64,000 bases of DNA from Stenotrophomonas africana (GCF_013004645.1 NZ_JABEME010000005.1:62001-126000), one strand, 5' to 3'. Positions 16,973 to 26,987 are shown, counted from the first letter of the stretch. The notes: generated by a model from the letters alone, not told the origin. Translations and numbers: made by a program.

Positions 16973-16999
16973 CTGGCACTCGCCTGGTACGACTGCTAA
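16973..16999. promoter_or_regulatory. CIRCE operator (HrcA site), left half degenerate
   Basis: CTGGCACTC, a 9-base gap, GACTGCTAA. The CIRCE consensus is TTAGCACTC-N9-GAGTGCTAA; the left half matches 6 of 9 and the right half 8 of 9, with exact spacing. Predicts HrcA repression of groESL in addition to sigma-32 activation. Confidence 0.75.
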
Positions 17000-17045
17000 C
17001 ATCGCCGGACTTTTTTAGACCAATCAATAACTTAAGAGGTCTCTC

Positions 17046-17333
17046 ATGAGCATCAAGCCGCTGCACGACCGCGTTGTGGTCAAGCCGATCGAAGCCGACG
17101 AAATCTCCGCCGGTGGCATCGTCATTCCGGATTCGGCCAAGGAAAAGTCCACCAAGGGTGAAGTCGTGGCCGTCGGCCCGGGCAAGCCGCTGGACAACGG
17201 CAGCGTGCGCGCTCCGTCGCTGAAGGTCGGCGACAAGGTCATCTACGGCCAGTACGCCGGCAGCTCGTACAAGAGCGAAGGCGTCGAGTACAAGGTCCTG
17301 CGCGAAGACGACGTGCTCGCCGTCATCGGCTGA
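17046..17333 (+). CDS. groES: Co-chaperonin GroES
   Basis: A 95-residue Hsp10, the lid of the GroEL folding chamber in the cytoplasm. It starts [16 protein letters not shown] and has the mobile loop ([22 protein letters not shown]) that contacts GroEL, ending in [14 protein letters not shown]. An AAGAGG ribosome site precedes the ATG. It is first in the groES-groEL operon, with a sigma-32 promoter and CIRCE site upstream and 81 bases before groEL. Confidence 0.98.
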   Translation: MSIKPLHDRVVVKPIEADEISAGGIVIPDSAKEKSTKGEVVAVGPGKPLDNGSVRAPSLKVGDKVIYGQYAGSSYKSEGVEYKVLREDDVLAVIG

Positions 17334-17360
17334 GCCTCGGCGCGACCTGTTTTTCTGTAA

Positions 17361-19064
<1,704 letters not shown>

Positions 19065-19087
19065 GTCCCCGCTTTCACCCCGCAATG

Positions 19088-19117
19088 AAAAACCCCGCCG
19101 CACGGCGGGGTTTTTTT
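19088..19117 (+). terminator. Intrinsic terminator of groESL
   Basis: CCCCGCCG/CGGCGGGG stem with a short loop, flanked by AAAA and a run of seven T, 24 bases after the groEL stop. Confidence 0.95.
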
Positions 19118-19139
19118 GTGGCCGGGTGGAATCGAAGTA

Positions 19140-19162
19140 GTAGATCCACGCCATGCGTGGAT
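19140..19162. repeat. GTAG repeat, ATCCACGC variant
   Basis: GTAG followed by the ATCCACGC/GCGTGGAT palindrome around CAT. The same unit recurs at 28769-28791, 29734-29756, 31098-31120, 46032-46054 (minus) and 62674-62696. Confidence 0.9.
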
Positions 19163-19246
19163 GCCGCTGCCAACCTGGTATCTACCTGTCACCCTCGCGC
19201 CGCTGCCGATATGCGGCCTCGGCAATCGCATCGCTTTCCTGGCGGC

Positions 19247-20170
19247 TCATCCTGCGTCCGGCAGGGCATGTGCGCCTGCTTCCTGCGGCGTCATCAGTGC
19301 TGCATGCAGCCAGGCCATGAACGCAGGTATCGCAGCGTTGGATTCGCCGTCCGCGCGCGTCACCGCGTAGTAGGCGAAAGCCTGTGGCCAGGGCTGGTCG
19401 ATCACCACCTGCAGCCGGCCATTGGCCAACTCTTCGGCCGCGTGGATGTCGCGTACCAGGGCGATGCCTTGCCCGGCCACCGCCGCGCGGATCAGCAACA
19501 GGTCGTCATCGAAGGCAGGGCCACGCTCCAGTCGCTCATCAACGGGCAGATCCAGTGCCTGGAACCACAGCCGCCAGTCGCTGCGGTCGGCGTCCTGCAA
19601 CAGGGGCAGCTGCAGGCAATCCTGTACCGAGCTGACCGTCGGTGCGCCGGCCAACAATGCTGGACTGGCCACCGGCAGCAGCACCGGTGCCATCAGGTGC
19701 TCAGCGTGCAGCCCCGGGTAGCGGCCGAGGCCGTGGCGGATGGCGATGTCCACCCCCTCGCGGCGCAGGTCGACCAGCGCCGCGCTCGAGTCCAGCTGCA
19801 CGTCCACCTGCGGATGCAACGCACTGAACGCGCCCAATCGCGGCGCCAGCCACTGTGCGGCGAAGCTCGGTGCGGCGCTGATGCGCAGCGTGCGTCGCGT
19901 TTCCCAGCGCTCCAGGGTCTGCAGGCTGTGCGAGATCTGCTCGAAGGCGTGCAGCAGCTCCGGGTAAACGCGAGCGCCTGCGGCGCTGAGCACCACGCCA
20001 TGCCGGGTGCGGTCGAACAGGCTCACGCCCAACCGCTCCTGCAGCTGGCGCAGTTGCTGGCTGATGGCGCCGGGCGTGACCCCCATCACCTCGGCGGCAG
20101 CGGTCAGGCTGCCATGGCGGCCGGTTTCAACGAAGGCCCGCAGGCCCAGCAGCGGCAGCACCGCACCCAT
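19247..20170 (-). CDS. LysR-type regulator, GcvA-like
   Basis: A 307-residue regulator: N-terminal winged helix-turn-helix (LRAFVETGRHGSLTAAAEVMGVTPGAISQQL) and a two-lobe effector domain (LRISAAPSFAAQWLAPRLGAF, then AIRHGLGRYPGL), the GcvA/AmpR pattern. The ATG at 20170 is preferred to the one at 20176 because AGGAG then sits seven rather than one base upstream. It is divergent from a GST and a flavin oxidoreductase gene with a palindromic T-N11-A box between them, so it very likely controls that pair. Confidence 0.9.
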   Translation of the reverse strand: MGAVLPLLGLRAFVETGRHGSLTAAAEVMGVTPGAISQQLRQLQERLGVSLFDRTRHGVVLSAAGARVYPELLHAFEQISHSLQTLERWETRRTLRISAAPSFAAQWLAPRLGAFSALHPQVDVQLDSSAALVDLRREGVDIAIRHGLGRYPGLHAEHLMAPVLLPVASPALLAGAPTVSSVQDCLQLPLLQDADRSDWRLWFQALDLPVDERLERGPAFDDDLLLIRAAVAGQGIALVRDIHAAEELANGRLQVVIDQPWPQAFAYYAVTRADGESNAAIPAFMAWLHAALMTPQEAGAHALPDAG

Positions 20171-20257
20171 GTCCATTCTCCTGTAGCCGCGTCGGCACCC
20201 GCCGCGCTGAGACAGCATATCGAGCGTGCTGCAGGCTGTCGCGCGCCTGCCGCTCAT

Positions 20258-20274
20258 GTTGAGCTGCGCTCAAC
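20258..20274. promoter_or_regulatory. LysR-type operator
   Basis: GTTGAGCTGCGCTCAAC is a 7-base inverted repeat around TGC and contains the LysR T-N11-A motif. It lies in the 249-base divergent gap, 88 bases upstream of the LysR start and 146 from the GST start. Confidence 0.75.
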
Positions 20275-20419
20275 TTCCCATGCAGGAGACATCGTTTCCT
20301 TCCCGCACCAGCGCTTCCTAGACTGGTTGCACGGCTGCTGCAGCGCCCGTTTCCGCATTGCCCGGCCAGTTTCGTTGAAGACCGGTGCGTGCCGTCGCTC
20401 CCTGCCGTCCAGGAACCCC

Positions 20420-21055
20420 ATGAACGAGCCTTCGCTGCACCTGTATTCCGACAGTTCTCCCAATGGCTTCAAGGCCACCATTGCACTGGAAGAGCTGGGT
20501 CTTCCCTATCGCCTGCACCACGTGCGCATCGTGGATGGCGAACATCGCCATCCCGATTTCCTGCAGCTCAATCCGCATGGGCGCATTCCCGTGCTGGAGG
20601 ATCGCGCGCGCGGCATCGTTGTCTTCGAATCGGCGGCGATCCTGATGTACCTGGCCGAACAAGGCAATGCGTTGCTGCCTTCCGAACCGGCTGCACGCTG
20701 GGAGACACTGACCTGGCTGATGTTCCATGCCGCCAGCGTCGGCCCGATTCTCGGCCAGCGCGTGCATTTCGAGCATTTCGCGCAAGCACCGGACGCTACG
20801 GCGATCGAACGCTACCGCCGCCTGAGCGACAACCTGTTCGCCGTACTCGACAAGCGCCTGCAGGGACGTGAGTGGTTGGCTGGCGATCACTACTCGATCG
20901 CCGATATCGCCCACTTCGGCTGGCTGCATATCGCCCGCATCATCGGCATCGATTTCTCGCGGCATCGCCATCTGGATGCGTGGTACGCGCGGGTTGCCGC
21001 ACGCCCTGCGGTGCAGCGCGGCGTGCAGCTGCCCGAACCGGCGACCGGTCCGTAA
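20420..21055 (+). CDS. Glutathione S-transferase family protein
   Basis: A 211-residue cytosolic GST. The N-terminal thioredoxin-like half (LHLYSDSSPNGFKATIALEEL) has the NPHGRIPVLED cis-proline loop and the VFESAAILMYLAE glutathione-binding segment. The C-terminal half is helical with the N-capping motif SIADIAHFGWL. It resembles the YfcG/Ure2-like class, where disulfide reductase or conjugation activity is common. It is first of a two-gene unit with a luciferase-like oxidoreductase and is probably controlled by the divergent LysR protein. Confidence 0.92.
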   Translation: MNEPSLHLYSDSSPNGFKATIALEELGLPYRLHHVRIVDGEHRHPDFLQLNPHGRIPVLEDRARGIVVFESAAILMYLAEQGNALLPSEPAARWETLTWLMFHAASVGPILGQRVHFEHFAQAPDATAIERYRRLSDNLFAVLDKRLQGREWLAGDHYSIADIAHFGWLHIARIIGIDFSRHRHLDAWYARVAARPAVQRGVQLPEPATGP

Positions 21056-21068
21056 GGAGGCCATGCAG

Positions 21069-22097
21069 ATGAATGATTCCATTGCGATGCCGGGCGCGTC
21101 GGCGCCCGCCTTTGCCACGCATCCCGGCTACCAGCGCATGTTCCGGGCCGATGCACTGACGCTGGGCATCTACCTGCCGTTGCGTTTCTACCAGGGCGAC
21201 ATGCGCGTGCTGCAGGGTCAGGCGCGGTGGGTGGAGCAGATCGATCGCCACGGCTTTGCCGCGGTATGGGTGCGCGACGTGCCGCTGTTCGATCCGATGT
21301 TCGGTGATGCTGGCCAGTTGTTCGACCCGTTCACCTACCTTGCATGGCTGGCGGCGCGCACGCAACGCGTGGCCCTGGCCAGCGGCAGCGTGGTACTGCC
21401 CCTGCGCCACCCGATCGATCTGGCCAAGGCGGCGGCATCGATCGATCAGCTGTCCGGTGGGCGACTGGTGATGGGTGTGGCGTCCGGTGATCGACCGCTG
21501 GAGTTCCCGGCCTATGGACTGGAGCACGCGGCACGTGGAGAGCGTTTCGCCACCGCAATGAACGAGATGCGCCGTTGGTTGCAGCCGGGCACGGATGGGC
21601 GGATGACGCATGCCGGGGCCGAGCAGGGCGTGCAGTTGCTGCCGCCCACGGTCAGTGGCCGTGTTCCGCTGATCGTCACCGGCGGTGCGCGCCAGCCGCT
21701 GGAATGGATCGGCCGGCATGCCGATGGCTGGCTGACCTATCCCGAGGCCACCCACGACGCCGCCGGCCCGCAGCGGCTGGCCGCGAAGATCCGTGCCTGG
21801 CGCGCGCTGATCCCGGAAGCAGGCTTCCGTCCGCACATGACCAACGAATGGATCGACCTGATGGATGACCCGGATCATCCCCGCACGCCGCTGCAAGGGG
21901 GCTATACCCTGCGCACCGGCCGCAAGGGCCTGATCGAGCTGCTGCAGGCCTGGCAACACGCCGGCGTGAATCACGCGGCACTGGGTATCCAGTTCGCCGA
22001 ACGTCCTGCCGGCGACGTGCTGCAGGAGCTGGCCGAAGAGGTGCTGCCGTTGTTCCCGTCACATCCGGGGCCGGCGCCGCAGGTGATGGACTGGTAG
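21069..22097 (+). CDS. LLM-class flavin oxidoreductase (BA3436-like family)
   Basis: A 342-residue TIM-barrel flavin monooxygenase-type protein: TLGIYLPLRFYQGD, GFAAVWVRDVPLFDPMFGD, VALASGSVVLPLRHP and SGGRLVMGVASGDRP, the last forming the flavin phosphate site. The pattern fits the TIGR03571/BA3436 luciferase-like group of unknown substrate. The start ATG 21069 is preferred over 21063 because AAGGAGG (21054-21060) is eight bases upstream. It follows the GST gene by 13 bases, so the two are cotranscribed; a reductive detoxification role is an inference from this pairing. Confidence 0.88.
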   Translation: MNDSIAMPGASAPAFATHPGYQRMFRADALTLGIYLPLRFYQGDMRVLQGQARWVEQIDRHGFAAVWVRDVPLFDPMFGDAGQLFDPFTYLAWLAARTQRVALASGSVVLPLRHPIDLAKAAASIDQLSGGRLVMGVASGDRPLEFPAYGLEHAARGERFATAMNEMRRWLQPGTDGRMTHAGAEQGVQLLPPTVSGRVPLIVTGGARQPLEWIGRHADGWLTYPEATHDAAGPQRLAAKIRAWRALIPEAGFRPHMTNEWIDLMDDPDHPRTPLQGGYTLRTGRKGLIELLQAWQHAGVNHAALGIQFAERPAGDVLQELAEEVLPLFPSHPGPAPQVMDW

Positions 22098-22122
22098 CGC
22101 AAGGGCAGGCGGCGGCAGATGC

Positions 22123-23049
22123 TCAACTGACTGGCCGGCGCAGGCAGATCCGGGCCGCGCCGGCACCGATGTCCACCTGGCCGCCGCGCATTGCATCCGC
22201 ACCAAGGATCAGCGCCGGCCGACCCTCCAGGCCGATCGCCTTGAACACTGGCAGTTCGCTGATGCGGACCTCCATCGACGGGTGCTGCCAGCCGCCGCCG
22301 GTCATGCCGGGCAGGGTGTACAGCCAGGTTGCCTGCTTTCCGCCGCCCAGGCCCTCGGTGCCCTTTTCACGCACCCGCACCCGCGCGTCGCTGCCGTCGG
22401 TGCGCAGCCCCAGTGCGCGGGCTGCTTCGGCGTTGAGGACGGTCTGCGCGGCACCGGTATCGACCACGGCGATGGCGTCCACCGCGGGCGCGCCCAGTGC
22501 AAGCGTGATGAAGCCGAACTGGCGCAGGCCGTCAGTGCGGCCGGGCAGCGCATTGGGCTGGCAACCCGGTCCTTCCAGGTTCAATCCGCCGGGTGTCCAC
22601 AGCGACAGTTGATTGCGGCCGAAGTCCCAACGGGTGTCCCAGCGTCCGGTCAGATCGTTGCCGATCAAGCCGTCAATGGCCGGATCATCCTCCTTCGGCA
22701 ACGACGACAGATCGACCTTCATGGCTTGGGCCTGCAGCTGCCAACTGCCCAGCTGCCAGGACGTGCTGCGTATGCGCTGCAGCCGCGCGGACGCTGCACT
22801 GGCCCCTTGGGCCTGTGATACCTCTGCATCCGCATCCTCCAGACCATAGCGTCGCACGACGCGGTCATCGACCAGAGTGGCGCCTGCCGCGCTGTCGACC
22901 ACGAAGCGCAGCGGTTCGGCACGCCCGTCCAGCGACACGGCCACGGCCGGATGACCGCCCTGCATCCACATCGGCAGGATGTGTTCGGGGGGATCGGACG
23001 CCAGCGCAGGCAGCGGGGCAGCAAGCAGGAAGAATGGGATGAGGCGCAA
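22123..23049 (-). CDS. Exported two-lobed retropepsin-like aspartic protease
   Basis: A 308-residue protein with a signal peptide (MRLIPFFLLAAPLPALAS). It has two half-protease motifs: FVVDSAAGATLVDD near residue 50 and AIAVVDTGAAQTVL near 200. Each is followed by the hydrophobic-glycine pair typical of the fold (IDGLIGNDLTG; ALILGADAMRGG). Bacterial retropepsin-like proteins usually have one half and dimerise; two in one chain make a pepsin-like arrangement. The first motif is DSA rather than DTG. Cleavage targets are unknown. It is divergent from a two-component system with a 106-base gap. Confidence 0.82.
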   Translation of the reverse strand: MRLIPFFLLAAPLPALASDPPEHILPMWMQGGHPAVAVSLDGRAEPLRFVVDSAAGATLVDDRVVRRYGLEDADAEVSQAQGASAASARLQRIRSTSWQLGSWQLQAQAMKVDLSSLPKEDDPAIDGLIGNDLTGRWDTRWDFGRNQLSLWTPGGLNLEGPGCQPNALPGRTDGLRQFGFITLALGAPAVDAIAVVDTGAAQTVLNAEAARALGLRTDGSDARVRVREKGTEGLGGGKQATWLYTLPGMTGGGWQHPSMEVRISELPVFKAIGLEGRPALILGADAMRGGQVDIGAGAARICLRRPVS

Positions 23050-23114
23050 GGGAAGTCTCCGCAGTGATCATGGGTGACCATTGGCGCGCAGCGGCGTATC
23101 GCGGGAATATCGGC

Positions 23115-23148
23115 GTTGATACCGTCCTGATACAGACCTGCCTGATAC
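23115..23148 (+). promoter_or_regulatory. Direct repeats before the response regulator gene
   Basis: Three TGATAC copies at 23117, 23128 and 23143. The last two are CCTGATAC units exactly 15 bases apart. Direct repeats of this kind are typical binding sites for OmpR-type regulators, so autoregulation and control of the divergent protease are plausible. Confidence 0.5.
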
Positions 23149-23155
23149 TGCCCGC

Positions 23156-23863
23156 ATGACGACTCCCGCCCGTGTCCTCGTTGTCGATGACGACGCCAGC
23201 ATCCGTGATGCCATCGCCGATTGCCTGCTGCTGCACGGCTACCACGTGCGAGTGGCTGCCGACGCAGCGGCGCTGGATGTGCTGCTGCAGATCGAACGTC
23301 CGGACCTGATCGTGCTCGACTGGATGATGCCCGGTGAGGATGGCCTGTCGGTATGCCGCCGGTTGCAGGCGCGCGCCATCCCGATCCTGATGCTGTCGGC
23401 GATGGGCAGCGCACCGGACAGGGTGATCGGCCTGGAGATGGGCGCGGACGACTATCTGGCCAAACCGTTCGACCCGCGCGAGCTGCTGGCGCGGGTACGT
23501 GCGCTGCTGCGCCGGCAGGACAAGCTGCGCGCGCAGGTCGCCAGTGAACTGCGCTTTTCTGGTTGGCGGTTGCTGCCGGAACAACGTCGCCTGCTGGCGC
23601 CGGATGGGAACGAGCTGGTGCTCAGCCGTGGTGAATTCAGTCTGTTGCTGGCGCTGGCCGAACGCCCCGGGCGGGTGCTGGGGCGCGAGCAGCTGCTGCA
23701 GCTGAGCCGTGGCGAGCCCAGTGACAGCGTCGACCGCGCGGTCGACCTGGCGATCAGCCGCCTGCGCCGCAAGCTCGGGCAGGCTTCACCCGGTGCGGAA
23801 TCGCTGGTGCAGACATCGCGTGGCGAAGGCTATCGCTTCGACGCCGAGGTACAGCTGCTGTGA
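23156..23863 (+). CDS. Response regulator, OmpR family
   Basis: A 235-residue regulator: receiver with the acidic DDD cluster in VLVVDDDASIRD, phosphoacceptor in LIVLDWMMPGEDG (about residue 56) and KPFDPRELLARV. It is followed by a winged-helix DNA-binding domain (LSRGEFSLLLALAERPGRVLGREQLL, SRLRRKLG, TSRGEGYRF). It overlaps the kinase start by four bases (GTGA). Direct repeats upstream suggest autoregulation. The stimulus is unknown. Confidence 0.93.
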   Translation: MTTPARVLVVDDDASIRDAIADCLLLHGYHVRVAADAAALDVLLQIERPDLIVLDWMMPGEDGLSVCRRLQARAIPILMLSAMGSAPDRVIGLEMGADDYLAKPFDPRELLARVRALLRRQDKLRAQVASELRFSGWRLLPEQRRLLAPDGNELVLSRGEFSLLLALAERPGRVLGREQLLQLSRGEPSDSVDRAVDLAISRLRRKLGQASPGAESLVQTSRGEGYRFDAEVQLL

Positions 23864-25194
23864 GCAGCCGGTGGCCGACCGCGCGTTGGATCACGATGCT
23901 GGCCCTGGCCAGCCTGCTGCTGGCGACACTGGTCAGCGTGGCCGTGGTTGGCTGGATGCCTCGGCCCGCGCCGCCACCGATGCAGTTGGACCAGGCCGTG
24001 CAGGTGCTGCGAGGGGAACAGGCCGCGGCACCACTGGGCCTGCATCTGGCGACGCAGGATGCGCCACCACAGGGCAGTGCCAGTGACTGGCTCACCCAGT
24101 TGGCGGCGCTGCAGATGGGTTTGCCGGTGGAGGATGTTCGGCTGGTATGGAGCGGACAGGGCAAGGCGCCTGATGTGCAGGTCATCGAAGGCGGCGCGCT
24201 GCTCGACGCCACGGCGCGGGCCGGGGTACTGAAGGCGCAGGCTGCCGTGCTGACCGCGATGCAATGGCCGCCATTTGAACTGGGCGTGCGCCAGGCCGAT
24301 GGCCGATGGCAGGTGGTCGGCAGCGATCACAGTGATCTGGCAGCTTGGCGGCGACAGGTGATACTGGCGCTGCTGGGCGGTGCCGTGTTGTTGGCGCCGC
24401 TGGCGGCGTGGGCATCGATCCGGCTGGGGCGTCCACTACGACGCTTGGCCGATGCCAGTGCACGTGTGGACCTGCAGGCCGAAACGCCCCTGCCGGATGA
24501 TGGCCCTCGCGAGGTACAGATGCTGGCCGCCGCGATCGGCACCGGTCGAGAGCGCCTGCGTGCGCAGGCACAGGACATGACCCATATGCTGGCTGCAGTG
24601 GCGCATGACCTGCGCACGCCATTGACCGGCCTGCGACTGCGCGCCGAATTCGCGCCCACACCACAGGCGGCGCGGATGGTGGCGGACATCGAGCGCATGG
24701 ACACGATGATCGAGCAGGTGCTCGACTACGCACGCGGTGAACTGCAGCCGTTGCAGATGCGCCCGCTAGATCTGGCCGCGCTGCTGGAGGAGTGCGTGCA
24801 GGCAGCGTTGCTGCGCGGTGTAGAGATCTCCAACCAGGGGCCGGACAGTCTGCCCTGGCACGGCGACGCGCTGCTGCTTCGGCGTGCGTTCGATAACCTT
24901 ATCGACAACGCCGATCGCTATGCCGGGGCGGTGGAGCTGCGGGTTGCCGTGGTTGAGCGAGGGGTCCAGCTGGAGGTGATGGATCGCGGCCCAGGTATCG
25001 CCGAGGGCGACCGAGTACGCCTGCTGCAGCCCTTCCAGCGCAGCGAGAGCTCGCGCAGCCGCGCCACGGGTGGGACCGGGCTGGGCTTGGCGGTCGCCGC
25101 CAACGTGGCGCGGCGGCATGCGGGCGAACTGCAGCTTCTGCACCGGGAGGGTGGTGGACTGATCGCGCGTCTGCTGCTGGGAAGGCTCCCCTGA
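23860..25194 (+). CDS. Sensor histidine kinase, EnvZ/OmpR type
   Basis: A 444-residue kinase. The first membrane helix is near residues 10-30 (MLALASLLLATLVSVAVVGW) and the second near 165-185 (VILALLGGAVLLAPLAAWASI), enclosing a periplasmic domain of about 130 residues. Then follow HAMP, the HisKA dimerisation helix with AVAHDLRTPLTGLRLR, and the ATPase domain (FDNLIDNADRY, DRGPGI, GTGLGLAVAANVA). The start is GTG at 23860, overlapping the regulator stop. It pairs with the preceding OmpR regulator. Confidence 0.92.
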   Translation: MSSRWPTARWITMLALASLLLATLVSVAVVGWMPRPAPPPMQLDQAVQVLRGEQAAAPLGLHLATQDAPPQGSASDWLTQLAALQMGLPVEDVRLVWSGQGKAPDVQVIEGGALLDATARAGVLKAQAAVLTAMQWPPFELGVRQADGRWQVVGSDHSDLAAWRRQVILALLGGAVLLAPLAAWASIRLGRPLRRLADASARVDLQAETPLPDDGPREVQMLAAAIGTGRERLRAQAQDMTHMLAAVAHDLRTPLTGLRLRAEFAPTPQAARMVADIERMDTMIEQVLDYARGELQPLQMRPLDLAALLEECVQAALLRGVEISNQGPDSLPWHGDALLLRRAFDNLIDNADRYAGAVELRVAVVERGVQLEVMDRGPGIAEGDRVRLLQPFQRSESSRSRATGGTGLGLAVAANVARRHAGELQLLHREGGGLIARLLLGRLP

Positions 25195-25236
25195 TATCGG
25201 CTGTGGTTTACAGGTTGCGGCTATTTTTGCGTATGA

Positions 25237-25248
25237 TTAGGCGCCTAA
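25237..25248. promoter_or_regulatory. MarR-type operator overlapping the -10 region
   Basis: TTAGGCGCCTAA is a perfect 12-base palindrome that begins at the last base of a TATGAT -10 box (25232-25237) and ends nine bases before the marR-type start codon. A TTTACA at 25207-25212 could be the -35 box at a long 19-base spacing. Position predicts autorepression. Confidence 0.7.
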
Positions 25249-25257
25249 CAATATCGC

Positions 25258-25767
25258 GTGCCTGAGATGATCGAAGCCAAGCACCATGCCCTGATGGATG
25301 AGGCACAGCGACGCGGCCATGCCAGCACCGCGCAGCTGCGCCTGTGCTTCCAGCTGCTCTCGTTGTCCTCGTCGATCGATCGCGACTGCGCTACCCGGCT
25401 GGCACCGCACGGGCTCAGCGAGGGTCGCTTCATCGTGCTGTTCCTGCTGCATGGGGCCGGCGGCACCTTGCCGCCCCACGTGCTGGCCGAGCGCGCAGGC
25501 GTGACCCGCGCCACCATCAGTGGCCTGCTCGATGGCCTGCAGCGTGAAGGACTGCTGCAGCGTCGCAGCGATGCCGAAGATGGCCGTCGCCTGCAGATCG
25601 TATTGACCGCACCGGGAATACGCTTGGCCGAGACCTTGTTCGACCAGCACACGCAGTGGATCGGTGGCCTGTTCAATGGTCTGGATACCGATGAACAGCA
25701 GCAGCTTTCGCGGCTGCTGCACAAGGTCTGGCAGCACACCGATGCCGGACGAGAGCCTGCAGCATGA
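25258..25767 (+). CDS. MarR-family regulator
   Basis: A 166-169 residue winged-helix repressor: a helical dimerisation region, the recognition part VLAERAGVTRATISGLLDGLQREGLLQRR and the wing DGRRLQIVLTAPG. The start may be GTG 25258 or ATG 25267; both lie just after a palindromic operator. The stop overlaps the next start (ATGA), placing it in one unit with a HEAT-repeat protein. The inducing ligand is unknown. Confidence 0.88.
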   Translation: MPEMIEAKHHALMDEAQRRGHASTAQLRLCFQLLSLSSSIDRDCATRLAPHGLSEGRFIVLFLLHGAGGTLPPHVLAERAGVTRATISGLLDGLQREGLLQRRSDAEDGRRLQIVLTAPGIRLAETLFDQHTQWIGGLFNGLDTDEQQQLSRLLHKVWQHTDAGREPAA

Positions 25768-26504
25768 GCCCGGCGATTGCGGCGGAACGGCTGCATGCCC
25801 TCAACGCTGGCTGCGTTCCCGCCACCCATCTGGCCGAATGCCTGGCAGTGGACTTCGCCGCGCTGCTGAAGGTGGTGGCGCCTGTGCTTGCACCCGAAGC
25901 GCTGCAACGCATGCAGGATGCATCAGGCGAGGGCATCACGCTGCGCATGGCCCTGGCTGCGCAACTGCTGCGTGAGGCGGGGCAGGGCGTGCCTGCGCTC
26001 TGGCAGCATCACCGCGCCGATACCGTGCGCGGTTGGGCCTGCTACCTGATCGGCAGCGATGCCCGCGCAACGTTGGCAGAGAAGCTGCAGCAGATGCGCA
26101 CGCTGGCCGATGATCCACACTTCGGTGTGCGCGAATGGGCGTGGCTGGCGCTACGCACGGACATCGTTGCCGCGCCGGTGCAGGCGCTTGAGTACCTGCA
26201 ACCGTGGACACAGGAAACATCGCCGTACCTGCGCCGCTTCGCCTGCGAAGCGCTGCGTCCGCGCGGTGTCTGGGCCACGCATATCGCGCTGTTCAAGCGG
26301 CACCCGGAACATGCATTGCCGCTGCTGGAAGCACTGGCTGACGACCCGGAACGCTATGTGCAGGATTCCGTCGGCAACTGGCTCAATGATGCCGGCAAGA
26401 CCCAGCCGCAGTGGCTGCGCCAGCTGTGCACGCGTTGGCAGCACGAGCGCCATAGCGACGCCAATGCCTACATCCGCAAACGCGCATTGCGCTCGCTCCG
26501 GTAG
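25764..26504 (+). CDS. HEAT-repeat protein, AlkD/DNA alkylation repair-like
   Basis: A 246-residue all-helical protein. Repeats such as ARATLAEKLQQMRTLADDPHFGVREWAWLAL and YLRRFACEALRPRG resemble the HEAT-like AlkC/AlkD DNA glycosylase group. The typical WV.S....R catalytic surroundings cannot be confirmed by eye, so enzymatic activity is not assured. It is translationally coupled to the MarR regulator before it (ATGA). Its TAG stop lies in the GTAG head of a repeat. Confidence 0.7.
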   Translation: MSPAIAAERLHALNAGCVPATHLAECLAVDFAALLKVVAPVLAPEALQRMQDASGEGITLRMALAAQLLREAGQGVPALWQHHRADTVRGWACYLIGSDARATLAEKLQQMRTLADDPHFGVREWAWLALRTDIVAAPVQALEYLQPWTQETSPYLRRFACEALRPRGVWATHIALFKRHPEHALPLLEALADDPERYVQDSVGNWLNDAGKTQPQWLRQLCTRWQHERHSDANAYIRKRALRSLR

Positions 26505-26523
26505 TGCCGGCCGCTGGCTGGCA
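26501..26523. repeat. GTAG repeat, GCCGGC variant
   Basis: GTAGTGCCGGCCGCTGGCTG followed by GCA. The TAG is the stop codon of the HEAT-repeat gene. The same variant occurs at 33871-33893 and, inverted, at 52232-52254. Confidence 0.85.
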
Positions 26524-26559
26524 ACTCCGTAATCTCGTCAACCTCAAGGAAGAACCACC

Positions 26560-26898
26560 ATGTTGCACACCTTCATCGAGCTCTACACCGCCACCCCTGC
26601 CTGGACCGCGCTCCCGCCCGAGCAGCGGAATGCCTTCTTCGCCCGTATCGCTGCCGGCATGCAGCAGTTCGATCCAGCCCGCATCACACCGCTGGCGATG
26701 GGCCGCATTGCCACGGGCGTACAGCGCGGCACCGATGAGCAGTTCTATGCGGTCTGGCGCTGTGCAAGCCGCGCGGACGCCGATGCGCTGGTGGCCGGCA
26801 TTGCCGCCACCGGTTGGCATCAGTACTTCACCACCACCAACGCCTTGGGCGCGGACGAGGGGATGGTCCAGCACCTGGCCGATCTGGCCGCCTTGTAG
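26560..26898 (+). CDS. DUF6616-like small protein
   Basis: A 112-residue protein, MLHTFIELYTATPAWTALPPEQRNAFF..., with two similar halves ending in WRCASRADADALVAGIAATGWHQYF. The pattern suggests a dimeric alpha-beta barrel such as the DUF6616/YciI-like groups. An AAGGAAG ribosome site precedes the ATG. I do not recognise a function. It lies between the MarR unit and the aroG leader, apparently alone or with the following 85-residue gene. Confidence 0.72.
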   Translation: MLHTFIELYTATPAWTALPPEQRNAFFARIAAGMQQFDPARITPLAMGRIATGVQRGTDEQFYAVWRCASRADADALVAGIAATGWHQYFTTTNALGADEGMVQHLADLAAL

Positions 26899-26987
26899 CG
26901 GCACCCCGGACGCGCATGGCACATGCGCCTGCCACCCAGACGCGGTAAACAGGACATTGCCCATGTCCATCCGCAGGGAAGTCGATC

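Noticed and set aside
26896..26930. GTAG repeat supplying the stop of the DUF6616-like gene
   Set aside because: GTAG is present at the stop, but the following bases do not form the typical palindrome, so it was not counted.
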